Source of the DNA: Stenotrophomonas bentonitica
Lineage (GTDB): Bacteria > Pseudomonadota > Gammaproteobacteria > Xanthomonadales > Xanthomonadaceae
DNA: 64,000 bases
Assembly: GCF_002887735.1 (NCBI RefSeq)
Contig: NZ_PKQP01000012.1
Span: 26,713-90,712, forward strand
Reading direction: 5' to 3'
The notes under the pieces are model-generated. The model was not told the origin of the DNA and ran no database searches. It saw nothing but the letters and a program-made list of their open reading frames with translations. Below, piece after piece: positions 37,438 to 46,626 of the stretch (positions are counted from its first letter, which is position 1; each line of letters starts with the position of its first letter). Made by a program: the position numbers and the translations under genes.

Positions 37438-37530
37438 ACGTCATCGCATGCGCGCTGACGCCCCACGTTCTGCTGCGCAAAACGCGGGCCCGGTCTCATC
37501 AGCACCCAGACCCCCGCGCCTTCGGCGCCG

Positions 37531-37547
37531 CCCCCTGACTCAGGGGG
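37531..37547. terminator. Hairpin downstream of pntB
   Basis: CCCCCTG-act-CAGGGGG followed by a short T-containing run, in the 148-bp gap between the converging pntB and the next minus-strand gene. Confidence 0.55.
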
Positions 37548-37585
37548 ATCTCTTTCAGCTGCATTCCGACAGCGTGCAGGGTGCC

Positions 37586-38005
37586 TTACTTGGCCACCCA
37601 CCAACCCACGACCAGCGCCACGCCCAGCCACAGCCATTCCACCGCGCCGTTGGCCAGGCCGCTCAGCGTCCAGGCCAGATAGGGCCCCATGCGCAACGCT
37701 GATTCCCACGGGGTGAGCCCCATCGAGCCGCCCAGGTAGGCCGAGGCGATCCCCCAGTTGGCCGCCAGCGCAACCAGCACGGTGGCCAGCACGGTCAGCA
37801 CCACCCGGGGGGCACCGGCGCGCAGGGTGCCCAGGCGCAGCATGAACGCGATCTCCAGCGCGGCCACAACCGCCATCCAGCTGGCCTGGCGGCCAGTGAG
37901 CAGGGCGATGAACAACCAGGCCAGCGTGGCCGTGACAACACCAAGCAGAAACAGCGGGGGCCAGAGCCAGTGGCGGCTCCGGACAGGCACGGACGTGGGC
38001 GACAT
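37586..38005 (-). CDS. Small integral membrane protein, unknown
   Basis: 139 residues from ATG 38005, which has AGGAAG upstream. About four hydrophobic segments (WLWPPLFLLGVVTATLAWLF, ASWMAVVAALEIAFML, VVLTVLATVLVALAANWGI, GAVEWLWLGVALVVGWWVA) and no soluble domain. I do not recognise the family. It diverges from sufT with no obvious functional link. Confidence 0.7.
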   Translation of the reverse strand: MSPTSVPVRSRHWLWPPLFLLGVVTATLAWLFIALLTGRQASWMAVVAALEIAFMLRLGTLRAGAPRVVLTVLATVLVALAANWGIASAYLGGSMGLTPWESALRMGPYLAWTLSGLANGAVEWLWLGVALVVGWWVAK

Positions 38006-38123
38006 GCAATCTTCCTGTAAGTCCCCACAGGATACCGGCTTGCGGGGTGACCGGCGCGTGGGCGGCCACTGGGCTAAAATGGTCGCCTTGCGGGAATTGG
38101 CCGCGACCCCCATATCGATCCAC

Positions 38124-38675
38124 ATGTATTCCCGTAGCAGTGAACCTGTCCACTTCGAACGCGACTGCGAGGCCGTCATGGTCCCGCAGGGCGAAACGGT
38201 CACGCTGCCCGCTGGCAGCTATGGCTATATCACCCAGGCCCTGGGTGGCAGCTATACCGTCTTTGTCGAAGGCAATCTTTTCCGCATCGCCGGCAAGGAT
38301 GGCGACGCCATCGGCAAGGAAGCGCCCCCGGCGCTGGAACTGCCCGCCGATGCCTCCGACGAGGAGGTCGAAAAACTGGTGTGGCAGCAGCTGCGCACCT
38401 GCTTCGATCCGGAGATCCCCTTCAACATCGTCGATCTGGGGCTGGTCTATGAAGTGGACCTCAAGCACCTGGACGACGGCCAGCGCGAGGTCGACATCAA
38501 GATGACCCTCACTGCGCCCGGCTGCGGCATGGGCGAGATCCTCGTCGATGACGTGCGCAGCAAGCTGGAAATGATCCCGACGGTGGCCGAGGCCGACGTC
38601 GAGCTGGTGTTCGACCCGCCGTGGGGCCGTCACATGATGTCCGAGGCCGCCCGGCTCGAAACCGGCATGCTGTAA
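38124..38675 (+). CDS. sufT: Fe-S cluster assembly protein SufT (MIP18 domain)
   Basis: 183 residues from ATG 38124. An N-terminal beta-domain (PQGETVTLPAGSYGYITQALGG) precedes the MIP18/PaaD-like domain with DPEIPFNIVDLGLVYEVDL and the conserved Cys in LTAPGCGMGEIL. SufT helps maturation of iron-sulfur proteins. No suf genes are adjacent here. An in-frame ATG at 38079 lies within a TAAAAT box that looks like a -10 element, which favours the later start. Confidence 0.88.
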   Translation: MYSRSSEPVHFERDCEAVMVPQGETVTLPAGSYGYITQALGGSYTVFVEGNLFRIAGKDGDAIGKEAPPALELPADASDEEVEKLVWQQLRTCFDPEIPFNIVDLGLVYEVDLKHLDDGQREVDIKMTLTAPGCGMGEILVDDVRSKLEMIPTVAEADVELVFDPPWGRHMMSEAARLETGML

Positions 38676-38732
38676 CCGCCCATCGCCAGCCGGCGTCACG
38701 GCGTTCCCCGTAACCAGAACAGGAAATATCCG

Positions 38733-39830
38733 GTGTCCCAGTCTTCCGTGAGCTTCAACACCACCCGTTCCGCCCAGCCGCGCAGCAGCGAGGAGCGTGA
38801 GCGCATCCTGGCCGCCCCCGGTTTTGGTCTGCACTTCACCGATCACATGGTGGAAGTGCGTTGGGACAAGGACACCGGCTGGCACGATGCCGTGGTGCGC
38901 CCGTACGGTCCGCTGCAGCTGGACCCGGCCGCCGCGGTGCTGCATTACGGCCAGGAAATCTTCGAGGGCATCAAGGCCTACCGCCACGCCGACGGCTCGA
39001 TCTGGACCTTCCGCCCGGAGGCCAACGGCCGCCGCCTGCAGCGTTCGGCCCAGCGCCTGGCGCTGCCGGAACTGCCGGTGGAGATCTTCGTCGAATCGCT
39101 CAAGCAGCTGATCGCCGTGGATGCGTCGTGGGTGCCCTCGGCCGACGAATCCAGCCTGTACTTCCGTCCCTTCATGATCGGCGATGAAGCCTTCCTCGGC
39201 GTGCGCGGCGCGCACAAGGCCGGCTACTACGTCATCGCCAGCCCGGCCGGCCCGTACTTCGCCAAGGGCGTGGCGCCGGTCGCGATCTGGCTGTCCACCG
39301 AGTACGCGCGCGCAGGCAAGGGCGGCACCGGCGCGGCCAAGTGCGGTGGCAACTACGCCGCCTCGCTGCTGCCGCAGCAGAAGGCGCAGGCACAGGGCTG
39401 CTCGCAGGTGCTGTTCCTGGACCCGGTCGAGGGCAAGTACCTGGAAGAACTGGGCGGCATGAACGTGTTCCTGGTCTACAAGGACGGCACCTTGGTGACC
39501 CCGGCGCTGTCGGGCAGCATCCTGGAAGGCATCACCCGTGAAAGCATCCTGCAGCTGGCCCGCGACCGCGGCATGAAGGTCGAAGAGCGCAAGGTCACCC
39601 TTGAGGAGTGGAAGGATGGCGTGACCTCCGGCGAGATCGTGGAAGCGTTCGCCTGCGGTACCGCTGCGGTGGTCACCCCGATCGGCCAGCTCAAGGGCGA
39701 AGGCTTCTCGGTGGGTGACATCAACGCCCCGGCCGGCGAAGTGACGATGTCGCTGCGCAAGGAACTGACCGACATCCAGTACGGCCGCCTGCCGGACCGT
39801 CACGGCTGGCTGGTCCGCCTGGACGCCTGA
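38733..39830 (+). CDS. ilvE: Branched-chain amino acid aminotransferase
   Basis: 365 residues from a GTG preceded by AGGAAA. The PLP lysine is K203 in AAKCGGNYAA, and GQEIFEGIKAYR and GTAAVVTPIG are conserved. Length and motif spacing match the eukaryote-like class II BCAT rather than E. coli IlvE (about 309 residues). It interconverts branched-chain amino acids and their keto acids. It stands alone with its own terminator. Confidence 0.93.
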   Translation: MSQSSVSFNTTRSAQPRSSEERERILAAPGFGLHFTDHMVEVRWDKDTGWHDAVVRPYGPLQLDPAAAVLHYGQEIFEGIKAYRHADGSIWTFRPEANGRRLQRSAQRLALPELPVEIFVESLKQLIAVDASWVPSADESSLYFRPFMIGDEAFLGVRGAHKAGYYVIASPAGPYFAKGVAPVAIWLSTEYARAGKGGTGAAKCGGNYAASLLPQQKAQAQGCSQVLFLDPVEGKYLEELGGMNVFLVYKDGTLVTPALSGSILEGITRESILQLARDRGMKVEERKVTLEEWKDGVTSGEIVEAFACGTAAVVTPIGQLKGEGFSVGDINAPAGEVTMSLRKELTDIQYGRLPDRHGWLVRLDA

Positions 39831-39857
39831 GTCCTCGGGGTCTGAGCGCAAGCATCG

Positions 39858-39887
39858 AAAACCCGCCTGGCGACAGGCGGGTTTTTT
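39858..39887 (+). terminator. Intrinsic terminator of ilvE
   Basis: AAAACCCGCCTG-gcga-CAGGCGGGTTTT followed by TT, 28 bp past the ilvE stop. Confidence 0.92.
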
Positions 39888-39951
39888 GTTGCCCGTTCGC
39901 CACCGCGCCGGTGGTGCTCCCCCAAGACAGGCCGCGCAGCGTTCGACATCG

Positions 39952-40013
39952 GTAGTGCCGGCCGCTGGCCGGCTCTGCAGCATTCCGCGGAGCCGGCCAG
40001 CGGCCGGCACTAC
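39952..40013. repeat. Inverted pair of SMAG/REP elements
   Basis: Two GTAG-headed hairpins face each other as a perfect 24-bp inverted repeat (39952-39975 and 39990-40013) around a 14-base centre. It lies in the 541-bp gap 39831-40371. The rest of that gap (40014-40371) contains only a weak dyad near 40181-40207 and no gene. Confidence 0.88.
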
Positions 40014-40371
40014 TGTCCTGCGGTGGCAGTGGCGTAAGTGATTGATGCGCAAGTGTTGTCCCGCATTTGTCGGTCGCGACAGCCATTTCAGACAATCCGT
40101 GGCGCAATCGGACCATCCGAAAGGCCGTGAGCGCCTTCACTTTCACAAACCCTCGACCCGGAAAGTCTCAGATCCGACATTTCATGTCACTGAAGTGCAG
40201 CTGAAACATTGTTGATCGGCCAGTCATTCACTAGCGTCGCGATGGGCGGTTTGATTCAGGGGAACCGATCCACTCACCGGGCCGATCCGCGCCATCGATT
40301 GCAGCAGCCCCCGGATCGGACCTGGATTCTCCGCCGCGACGACGGCATTCACTGTCTGAAAGGGAAATCCG

Positions 40372-42117
40372 ATGTCTCATGTCTCGCAACACCGTTTGCG
40401 TCAGCGTGGATTGGTTGTACTGGGCGCGTCCGTTCTGTCGACCCTGCTTCTGGCCACCCCGGCCTTCGCCGGCGATGTGCAGTTGAGCGGCCTGTCCTCG
40501 GCGCCGACCCATCAGCGCTTCATCGTGAAGTACAAGGATGGCAGCACCGAGGTCGCCACCCCGACCGCGCTGGCCAGTTCGCTCAAGGCCGCCGCGGCGG
40601 CGGTACCGGCCGCCCAGGGCCGCGCGCTGGGGCTGCAGAAGCTGCGCCAGCTGGCGATCGGCCCGACCGTGGTCAAGGCCGACCGGCCGCTGGACCGTGC
40701 CGAAGCCGAACTGCTGATGCGCCGCCTGGCCGCCGACCCGAGCGTGGAATACGTCGAGGTCGATCAGCTGATGCAGGCCACCCTGGTTCCCAATGACACC
40801 CGGTTCTCCGAACAGTGGGGCTTTGGCACCAGCAATGCCTCGATCAACGTACGCCCGGCCTGGGACAAGGCCACCGGCGCCGGCGTGGTGGTGGCGGTGA
40901 TCGACACCGGCATCACCAACCACCCCGACCTCAACGCCAACCTCCTGCCCGGCTACGACTTCATCAGCGACGCGGCGATGGCGCGCGACGGCGGTGGCCG
41001 CGACAACAACCCCAACGACGAAGGCGACTGGTACGCCGCCAACGAATGCGGCTCGGGCATTCCGGCCTCCAATTCGAGCTGGCACGGCACCCACGTGGCC
41101 GGCACCGTCGCGGCGGTGACCAACAACAGCACCGGCGTGGCTGGCACGGCCTTCAATGCCAAGGTCGTGCCGGTGCGCGTGCTCGGCAAGTGCGGCGGCT
41201 ACACCTCCGACATCGCCGACGCCATCGTCTGGGCCTCTGGCGGCACCGTCAGCGGCGTCCCGGCCAACGCCAACCCGGCCGAAGTGATCAACATGTCGCT
41301 CGGTGGCGGTGGCAGCTGCTCCACCACCTACCAGACCGCGATCAACGGCGCCGTCTCGCGTGGCACCACGGTGGTCGTGGCGGCCGGCAACAGCAACACC
41401 AACGTCTCCTCCTCGGTACCGGCCAACTGCGCCAACGTCATCGCGGTAGCCGCGACCACCTCGGCCGGCGCCCGCGCCAGCTTCTCCAACTACGGCACCG
41501 GCATCGACATCTCCGCGCCGGGGCAGGGCATCCTCTCCACCCTCAACAGCGGCACCACGGTACCGGGCAGTGCGTCCTACGCCTCCTACAACGGCACCTC
41601 GATGGCGGCACCGCACGTGGCCGGCGTGGTCGCGCTGGTCCAGTCCGTCGCGCCCACCGCGCTGAGCCCGGCCGCCATCGAAAGCCTGCTCAAGAGCACC
41701 GCACGGCCCTTGCCGGGCGCCTGCTCCGGCGGTTGCGGCGCGGGGATCGTGGACGCCGATGCGGCGGTGACCGCCGCGCTCAACGGCACCGGCCCGGGCC
41801 CGGGTACCGGCACCGTGCTGCAGAACAATGTGCCAGTCACGGGCCTGGGCGCTGCCAGCGGTGCCTCGCTGGCCTACACCGTGACCGTGCCCTCGGGCAG
41901 CAGCCAGTTGAAGGTCACCATCGCCGGCGGCAGTGGCGATGCCGATCTGTACGTCCGCAACGGCAGCGCGCCGACCGATACCGTCTACACCTGCCGCCCG
42001 TACCTGAGCGGCAACAACGAAACCTGCACGATCAGCGCCCCCGCGGCCGGCACCTGGCATGTGCGGGTGAAGGCCTACTCGACCTTCTCCGGGGTCACCC
42101 TGACCGCGCAGTACTGA
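40372..42117 (+). CDS. Secreted subtilisin-like serine protease with PPC domain
   Basis: 581 residues: signal peptide (about 1-33), inhibitor-like prodomain (about 46-135), S8 catalytic domain with D178 (VIDTG), H238 (HGTHVAG) and S410 (NGTSMAAPH), Gly/Pro linker and a C-terminal pre-peptidase domain (about 485-581, GDADLYVRNG). The layout matches the StmPr-type extracellular proteases of S. maltophilia, exported by Sec and then type II secretion. The 358-bp upstream region is long for this genome, so transcriptional control is likely. Confidence 0.92.
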   Translation: MSHVSQHRLRQRGLVVLGASVLSTLLLATPAFAGDVQLSGLSSAPTHQRFIVKYKDGSTEVATPTALASSLKAAAAAVPAAQGRALGLQKLRQLAIGPTVVKADRPLDRAEAELLMRRLAADPSVEYVEVDQLMQATLVPNDTRFSEQWGFGTSNASINVRPAWDKATGAGVVVAVIDTGITNHPDLNANLLPGYDFISDAAMARDGGGRDNNPNDEGDWYAANECGSGIPASNSSWHGTHVAGTVAAVTNNSTGVAGTAFNAKVVPVRVLGKCGGYTSDIADAIVWASGGTVSGVPANANPAEVINMSLGGGGSCSTTYQTAINGAVSRGTTVVVAAGNSNTNVSSSVPANCANVIAVAATTSAGARASFSNYGTGIDISAPGQGILSTLNSGTTVPGSASYASYNGTSMAAPHVAGVVALVQSVAPTALSPAAIESLLKSTARPLPGACSGGCGAGIVDADAAVTAALNGTGPGPGTGTVLQNNVPVTGLGAASGASLAYTVTVPSGSSQLKVTIAGGSGDADLYVRNGSAPTDTVYTCRPYLSGNNETCTISAPAAGTWHVRVKAYSTFSGVTLTAQY

Positions 42118-42141
42118 TCGCTTTCCCATCGCACCAACGCA

Positions 42142-42167
42142 GAACGCCCCGGCATGCCGGGGCGTTC
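42142..42167. terminator. Bidirectional terminator between protease and asparaginase-like gene
   Basis: GAACGCCCCGGC-at-GCCGGGGCGTTC, a 12-bp perfect stem between converging genes. Confidence 0.8.
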
Positions 42168-42193
42168 GTTCGATCAACACGCTGCGCCAGGGA

Positions 42194-42679
42194 TTACGCC
42201 GCTTCGAACCGGTTCGCGGCGACGTTCTTGCGCACCTGCTCCGGATTCCAGATCCGGCCGTTCATCGCGATGTACACACCGCTCGGCAGCGACTGCACCG
42301 CACCGATCGCGCAGCCGATGTTGAACTCCGCATCCGAACCGCGGAACCGTGCCGGGCTCAGCGCGCCGGTCATGACGATGGTCTTGTCGGTGATCGACTT
42401 CAGCACCTGGCCCGTCTGCACCATCGAGTCGGTGCCGTGGGTCACCAGCACATGCCGGGTCGGCTGCGCGGCGATCGTCGCCCGGATCAGCTCGCGGTCC
42501 TCGTCGGTGATGTGCAGCGAATCCTTGCGCAGGATCGGAATCACGTTGAAACGGAAGGTCACGCCCAGCTCGCGCAGGATCATCCCGATCTGCGGATCAC
42601 CGATCTGATAGTCCGACTTGTCGTCGAAGTAGATCTTGTCGATCGTGCCACCGGTGGTGATGATCAGTAGTTCTTCCAT
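42194..42679 (-). CDS. Short asparaginase-domain protein
   Basis: 161 residues from ATG 42679. It contains both threonine motifs of the bacterial L-asparaginase N-domain, ITTGGTIDK and THGTDSM. The whole C-terminal domain of normal enzymes (about 330 residues) is missing, and the frame ends cleanly, so this is a real short family and not a broken gene. Activity on asparagine is uncertain because the active site normally uses residues from the partner domain. Confidence 0.82.
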   Translation of the reverse strand: MEELLIITTGGTIDKIYFDDKSDYQIGDPQIGMILRELGVTFRFNVIPILRKDSLHITDEDRELIRATIAAQPTRHVLVTHGTDSMVQTGQVLKSITDKTIVMTGALSPARFRGSDAEFNIGCAIGAVQSLPSGVYIAMNGRIWNPEQVRKNVAANRFEAA

Positions 42680-42782
42680 TGCAAGCATCCTGGGTACCAG
42701 ACAGAAGGGCACGGAACCGCCGCGCCGACCGGTAGATGATACGGCTGACGCCCGCCCGATGCAGGCTTGCGACGCTACACGG

Positions 42783-43828
<1,046 letters not shown>

Positions 43829-43849
43829 TCATCGGGTACCCTTGCGCCG

Positions 43850-45124
43850 ATGGAACCTCTCGATACGATCAACCTGTGGATCGAACGCGTCCGGGACCGC
43901 GCGCGAACGATCAGCTTCGGCCGCTTCCTGTGGCGCCGTTTCCTTGATGACCGTCTGTTCCAGGCGGCCGCCTCGCTGGCCTACACCACGGTGTTCGCGC
44001 TGGTGCCGCTGGCCATCGTGGTGTTCGGGGTGCTCTCCGCGTTCCCGGTGTTCGACCGCTGGAGCGACACCCTCAGCGACTACGTGTTCTCCAACTTCGT
44101 GCCCAACGCCGCGCGCGCCGCCGAAGGCTACCTGCGCCAGTTCTCGGCCAGCGCCGGGCAGCTCACTGCCGCCGGCTTCATCGCGCTGGTGGTGTCGCTG
44201 CTGATCACCCTCAACAGCGTGGAGGAAACCTTCAACCAGATCTGGCGGGTGAGCTCGACCCGACCGAAGCTGACCCGCTTCCTGGTCTACTGGACCGTGC
44301 TCACCCTCGGCGCCATGCTGGCGGCGGCGTCGCTGGCGGTCTCGGCGCGGGTGTTCGCGTTGCCCCTGTTCGGCACCAGCGAAGGCCGCTGGCTGGCCAA
44401 CGTGTCACTGACCGTCGCCCCGATCCTGATCGAATTCCTCTGCATCATGCTGGTCTACCGCGTGGTGCCGCACCACACGGTCAAATGGCGGCATGCCATT
44501 CCCGGCGCGATCCTGGCCGCGATCATGCTCGAGCTGGTGAAGTGGGGCATGGGCGCCTACCTGGGCAGCTTCCAGTCCTACCAGAAGCTCTACGGCACGG
44601 TCGCCTTCGTGCCGATCCTGCTGCTGTGGATCTACCTGTGCTGGGTCTCGGTGCTGCTCGGCGCCTCGCTGGCCTCCTCGATCGCCGCGTTCCGCTACCA
44701 GCCGGCCGACCTGCGCCTGCCGGTGGGCTACGAGATCTACGGCCTGCTGCGGCTGATCGGCCGCTTCCACCAGGCGCGCGCCGATGGCCGCAGCCTGGAT
44801 GACGACGAGATCCTGCGGCTGGAGCCGATGCTGACCGATTCGCTGCTGCATACCCTGCTGTGCGATCTGGAAGCGATCCGCGTGGTCCGCCGCGACGAGC
44901 AGGGCGAGTGGCTGCTGGCGCGCGACCTGGACAAGCTCACCCTGGCCGACCTGTACGAGACCACGCAGATGCGGATCCCGATCAAGGAAGCCTACCTGCC
45001 GTATCGCGACGACAGCCTGGGCACGGCCTCGGTGGCCGCACTGGACACGCTGCGCCTGCCGCTGCGCGAACTGCTCAAACGCCGCGTCAGCGATATCTAT
45101 TCGACCCCCGGAGACAAACCATGA
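43850..45124 (+). CDS. YihY/UPF0761-family membrane protein
   Basis: 424 residues from ATG 43850. The first 290 form the six-helix YihY domain (AAASLAYTTVFALVPLAIVV, ITLNSVEETFNQIWRV, YGTVAFVPILLLWIYLCW). A cytoplasmic C-terminal part of about 130 residues has a winged-helix look, absent in the short members. The family was once called ribonuclease BN in error. It is coupled to the thioredoxin-like gene by an ATGA overlap. Confidence 0.9.
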   Translation: MEPLDTINLWIERVRDRARTISFGRFLWRRFLDDRLFQAAASLAYTTVFALVPLAIVVFGVLSAFPVFDRWSDTLSDYVFSNFVPNAARAAEGYLRQFSASAGQLTAAGFIALVVSLLITLNSVEETFNQIWRVSSTRPKLTRFLVYWTVLTLGAMLAAASLAVSARVFALPLFGTSEGRWLANVSLTVAPILIEFLCIMLVYRVVPHHTVKWRHAIPGAILAAIMLELVKWGMGAYLGSFQSYQKLYGTVAFVPILLLWIYLCWVSVLLGASLASSIAAFRYQPADLRLPVGYEIYGLLRLIGRFHQARADGRSLDDDEILRLEPMLTDSLLHTLLCDLEAIRVVRRDEQGEWLLARDLDKLTLADLYETTQMRIPIKEAYLPYRDDSLGTASVAALDTLRLPLRELLKRRVSDIYSTPGDKP

Positions 45125-45684
45125 CCGCCAAGCCCCTGCTGCTGGCCCTGGGCCTGCTGACGCTGGCCGCCTGCAACAAGCCCGCTGCACAGAGCGAGGC
45201 CACTGCGCCCGCCGCCCCGGCCCCGATCGATGAACCGGCTGTGCCGCCGACCGACGCGGTGCCGGCCACCGAGCGCAGGACCGTCGAACAGCCGACGCTG
45301 AAAGCCAAGGCGCTGGACGGCACCGACTACGATCTGGCCGCTCACCGCGGCAAGTGGGTGGTGGTGAACTTCTGGGCGACCTGGTGCGCCCCATGCCGCA
45401 AGGAAATGCCCGAGCTCTCCGCGCTGCACGCGATGCGCAATGAAATCGAGGTGGTCGGGCTGGCCTTCGAGGACATCGAACCGGCCGAGATGAAGGCCTT
45501 CCTGGAGAAGCGTCCGGTCACCTATCCGATCGTGATCGTGGATACGTACAACCCGCCGGAAGACTTCGCGATCCCGCGCGGCCTGCCGATGACCTACCTG
45601 ATCGCGCCGGATGGCAAGGTCGCCAAGGAATTCCTCGGCCCGGTCACCGCGCATGACATTGAAGCGCGGATCAAGGAAGGCTGA
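45121..45684 (+). CDS. TlpA-type thioredoxin-like lipoprotein
   Basis: 187 residues. A lipobox LTLAAC puts the lipid-bearing Cys at 18. After a Pro/Ala linker comes a thioredoxin fold with WCAPC (C89, C92), cis-Pro region GLPMTYL and a C-terminal helix. It should sit in the periplasm as a membrane-anchored disulfide reductase or cytochrome-maturation helper. It overlaps yihY by 4 bp. Confidence 0.9.
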   Translation: MTAKPLLLALGLLTLAACNKPAAQSEATAPAAPAPIDEPAVPPTDAVPATERRTVEQPTLKAKALDGTDYDLAAHRGKWVVVNFWATWCAPCRKEMPELSALHAMRNEIEVVGLAFEDIEPAEMKAFLEKRPVTYPIVIVDTYNPPEDFAIPRGLPMTYLIAPDGKVAKEFLGPVTAHDIEARIKEG

Positions 45685-45692
45685 TCCTCACG

Positions 45693-45719
45693 GGCATGCC
45701 GGCGGATACCCGGCATGCC
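45693..45719 (+). terminator. Hairpin after the thioredoxin-like gene
   Basis: GGCATGCCGG-N7-CCGGCATGCC, a 10-bp perfect stem 9 bp past the stop, without a T-run. Confidence 0.55.
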
Positions 45720-45736
45720 TGTGCCTCGCAGCGCCG

Positions 45737-45799
45737 GTAGATCCACGCCATGCGTGGATACGGAATGCATGAAAGCATCCACGCATGGCGTGGATCTAC
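45737..45799. repeat. Inverted pair of SMAG/REP elements overlapping the ppk2 stop
   Basis: Perfect 23-bp arms at 45737-45759 and 45777-45799 (GTAGATCCACGCC core). The right arm contains the TAG stop of the minus-strand polyphosphate kinase gene at 45796-45798, taken from the GTAG head. Confidence 0.9.
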
Positions 45800-46575
45800 C
45801 CGACGACGAAGGGTTCAATCGGCTTCAAGACCCCGAAGTGCTCCTTGTGCAGCTTGCCCTTCAACGGCGGCAGCGCCAGCACCGGTTCGTCCACGCGGGT
45901 ATCGGGCAGGCGATCGAGCAGGTTGCGGATCAGGCCCAGCCGCCCGCGTTTCTGGTCGTTGAAGTCCACCAGCGTCCACGGGGCATCATCGTTATGCGTC
46001 GCGCGCAGCATCGCTTCGCGGCTCTCGGTATAGGCGCTGTACTTGCTGCGTGATTCCAGGTCCACCGGCGAGAGCTTCCAGCCCTTGAGCGGATCGAGGT
46101 GGCGTTCGGCGAAACGCTTTTCCTGCTGCGCCTGGTCCACGCTGAGCCAGTATTTGAACAGCACGATGCCGTCGTCGATCAGCAGCTTTTCGAACACCGG
46201 CGCCTGCGCCAGGAAGCTGCGGTACTGCGCCTCGGTGCAATAGCCCATCACGTGCTCGACCCCGGCACGGTTGTACCAGCTGCGGTCCATCAGCACGATC
46301 TCACCGGCCGCCGGCAGGTGCGAGACATAGCGTTGGAAATACCATTGCGTGCTCTCGCGGTCGGTCGGCTTGGGCAGCGCGACCACCTTGCACTGGCGCG
46401 GATTGAGATGCTCGGCGATCGCCTGGATCGCACCGCCCTTGCCCGCGGTGTCGCGGCCTTCGAACAGCACCAGCACCCGCTGTCCGGTGTGCTGCACCCA
46501 GCGCGCCATCGCCGCCAGTTCCAGTTGCATCGGTTCCAGCAGGGCCTGGTAGTCCTTGCGCTTGAGCTTGCCCAT
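45796..46575 (-). CDS. ppk2: Polyphosphate kinase 2
   Basis: 259 residues from ATG 46575 (GAGG upstream; an ATG seven codons earlier is possible). Walker A FEGRDTAGKGGAI, Walker B MDRSWYNRAGVE and the lid region PTDRESTQWYFQRYVSHLP are complete. PPK2 enzymes use polyphosphate to phosphorylate nucleoside mono- or diphosphates; the class cannot be fixed here. Its last codon and stop lie in a REP arm, so insertion of that element may have set the present C-terminus. Confidence 0.92.
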   Translation of the reverse strand: MGKLKRKDYQALLEPMQLELAAMARWVQHTGQRVLVLFEGRDTAGKGGAIQAIAEHLNPRQCKVVALPKPTDRESTQWYFQRYVSHLPAAGEIVLMDRSWYNRAGVEHVMGYCTEAQYRSFLAQAPVFEKLLIDDGIVLFKYWLSVDQAQQEKRFAERHLDPLKGWKLSPVDLESRSKYSAYTESREAMLRATHNDDAPWTLVDFNDQKRGRLGLIRNLLDRLPDTRVDEPVLALPPLKGKLHKEHFGVLKPIEPFVVG

Positions 46576-46626
46576 CGGCGTGCCTCGGTGATTCACAGGG
46601 AAGCCCGAGCCTAGCGCAGCCGATGC

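Noticed and set aside
37347..40052. A 901-residue minus-strand open frame
   Set aside because: It is antisense to pntB end, sufT and ilvE and exists because stops are rare in GC-rich DNA; it matches no family.
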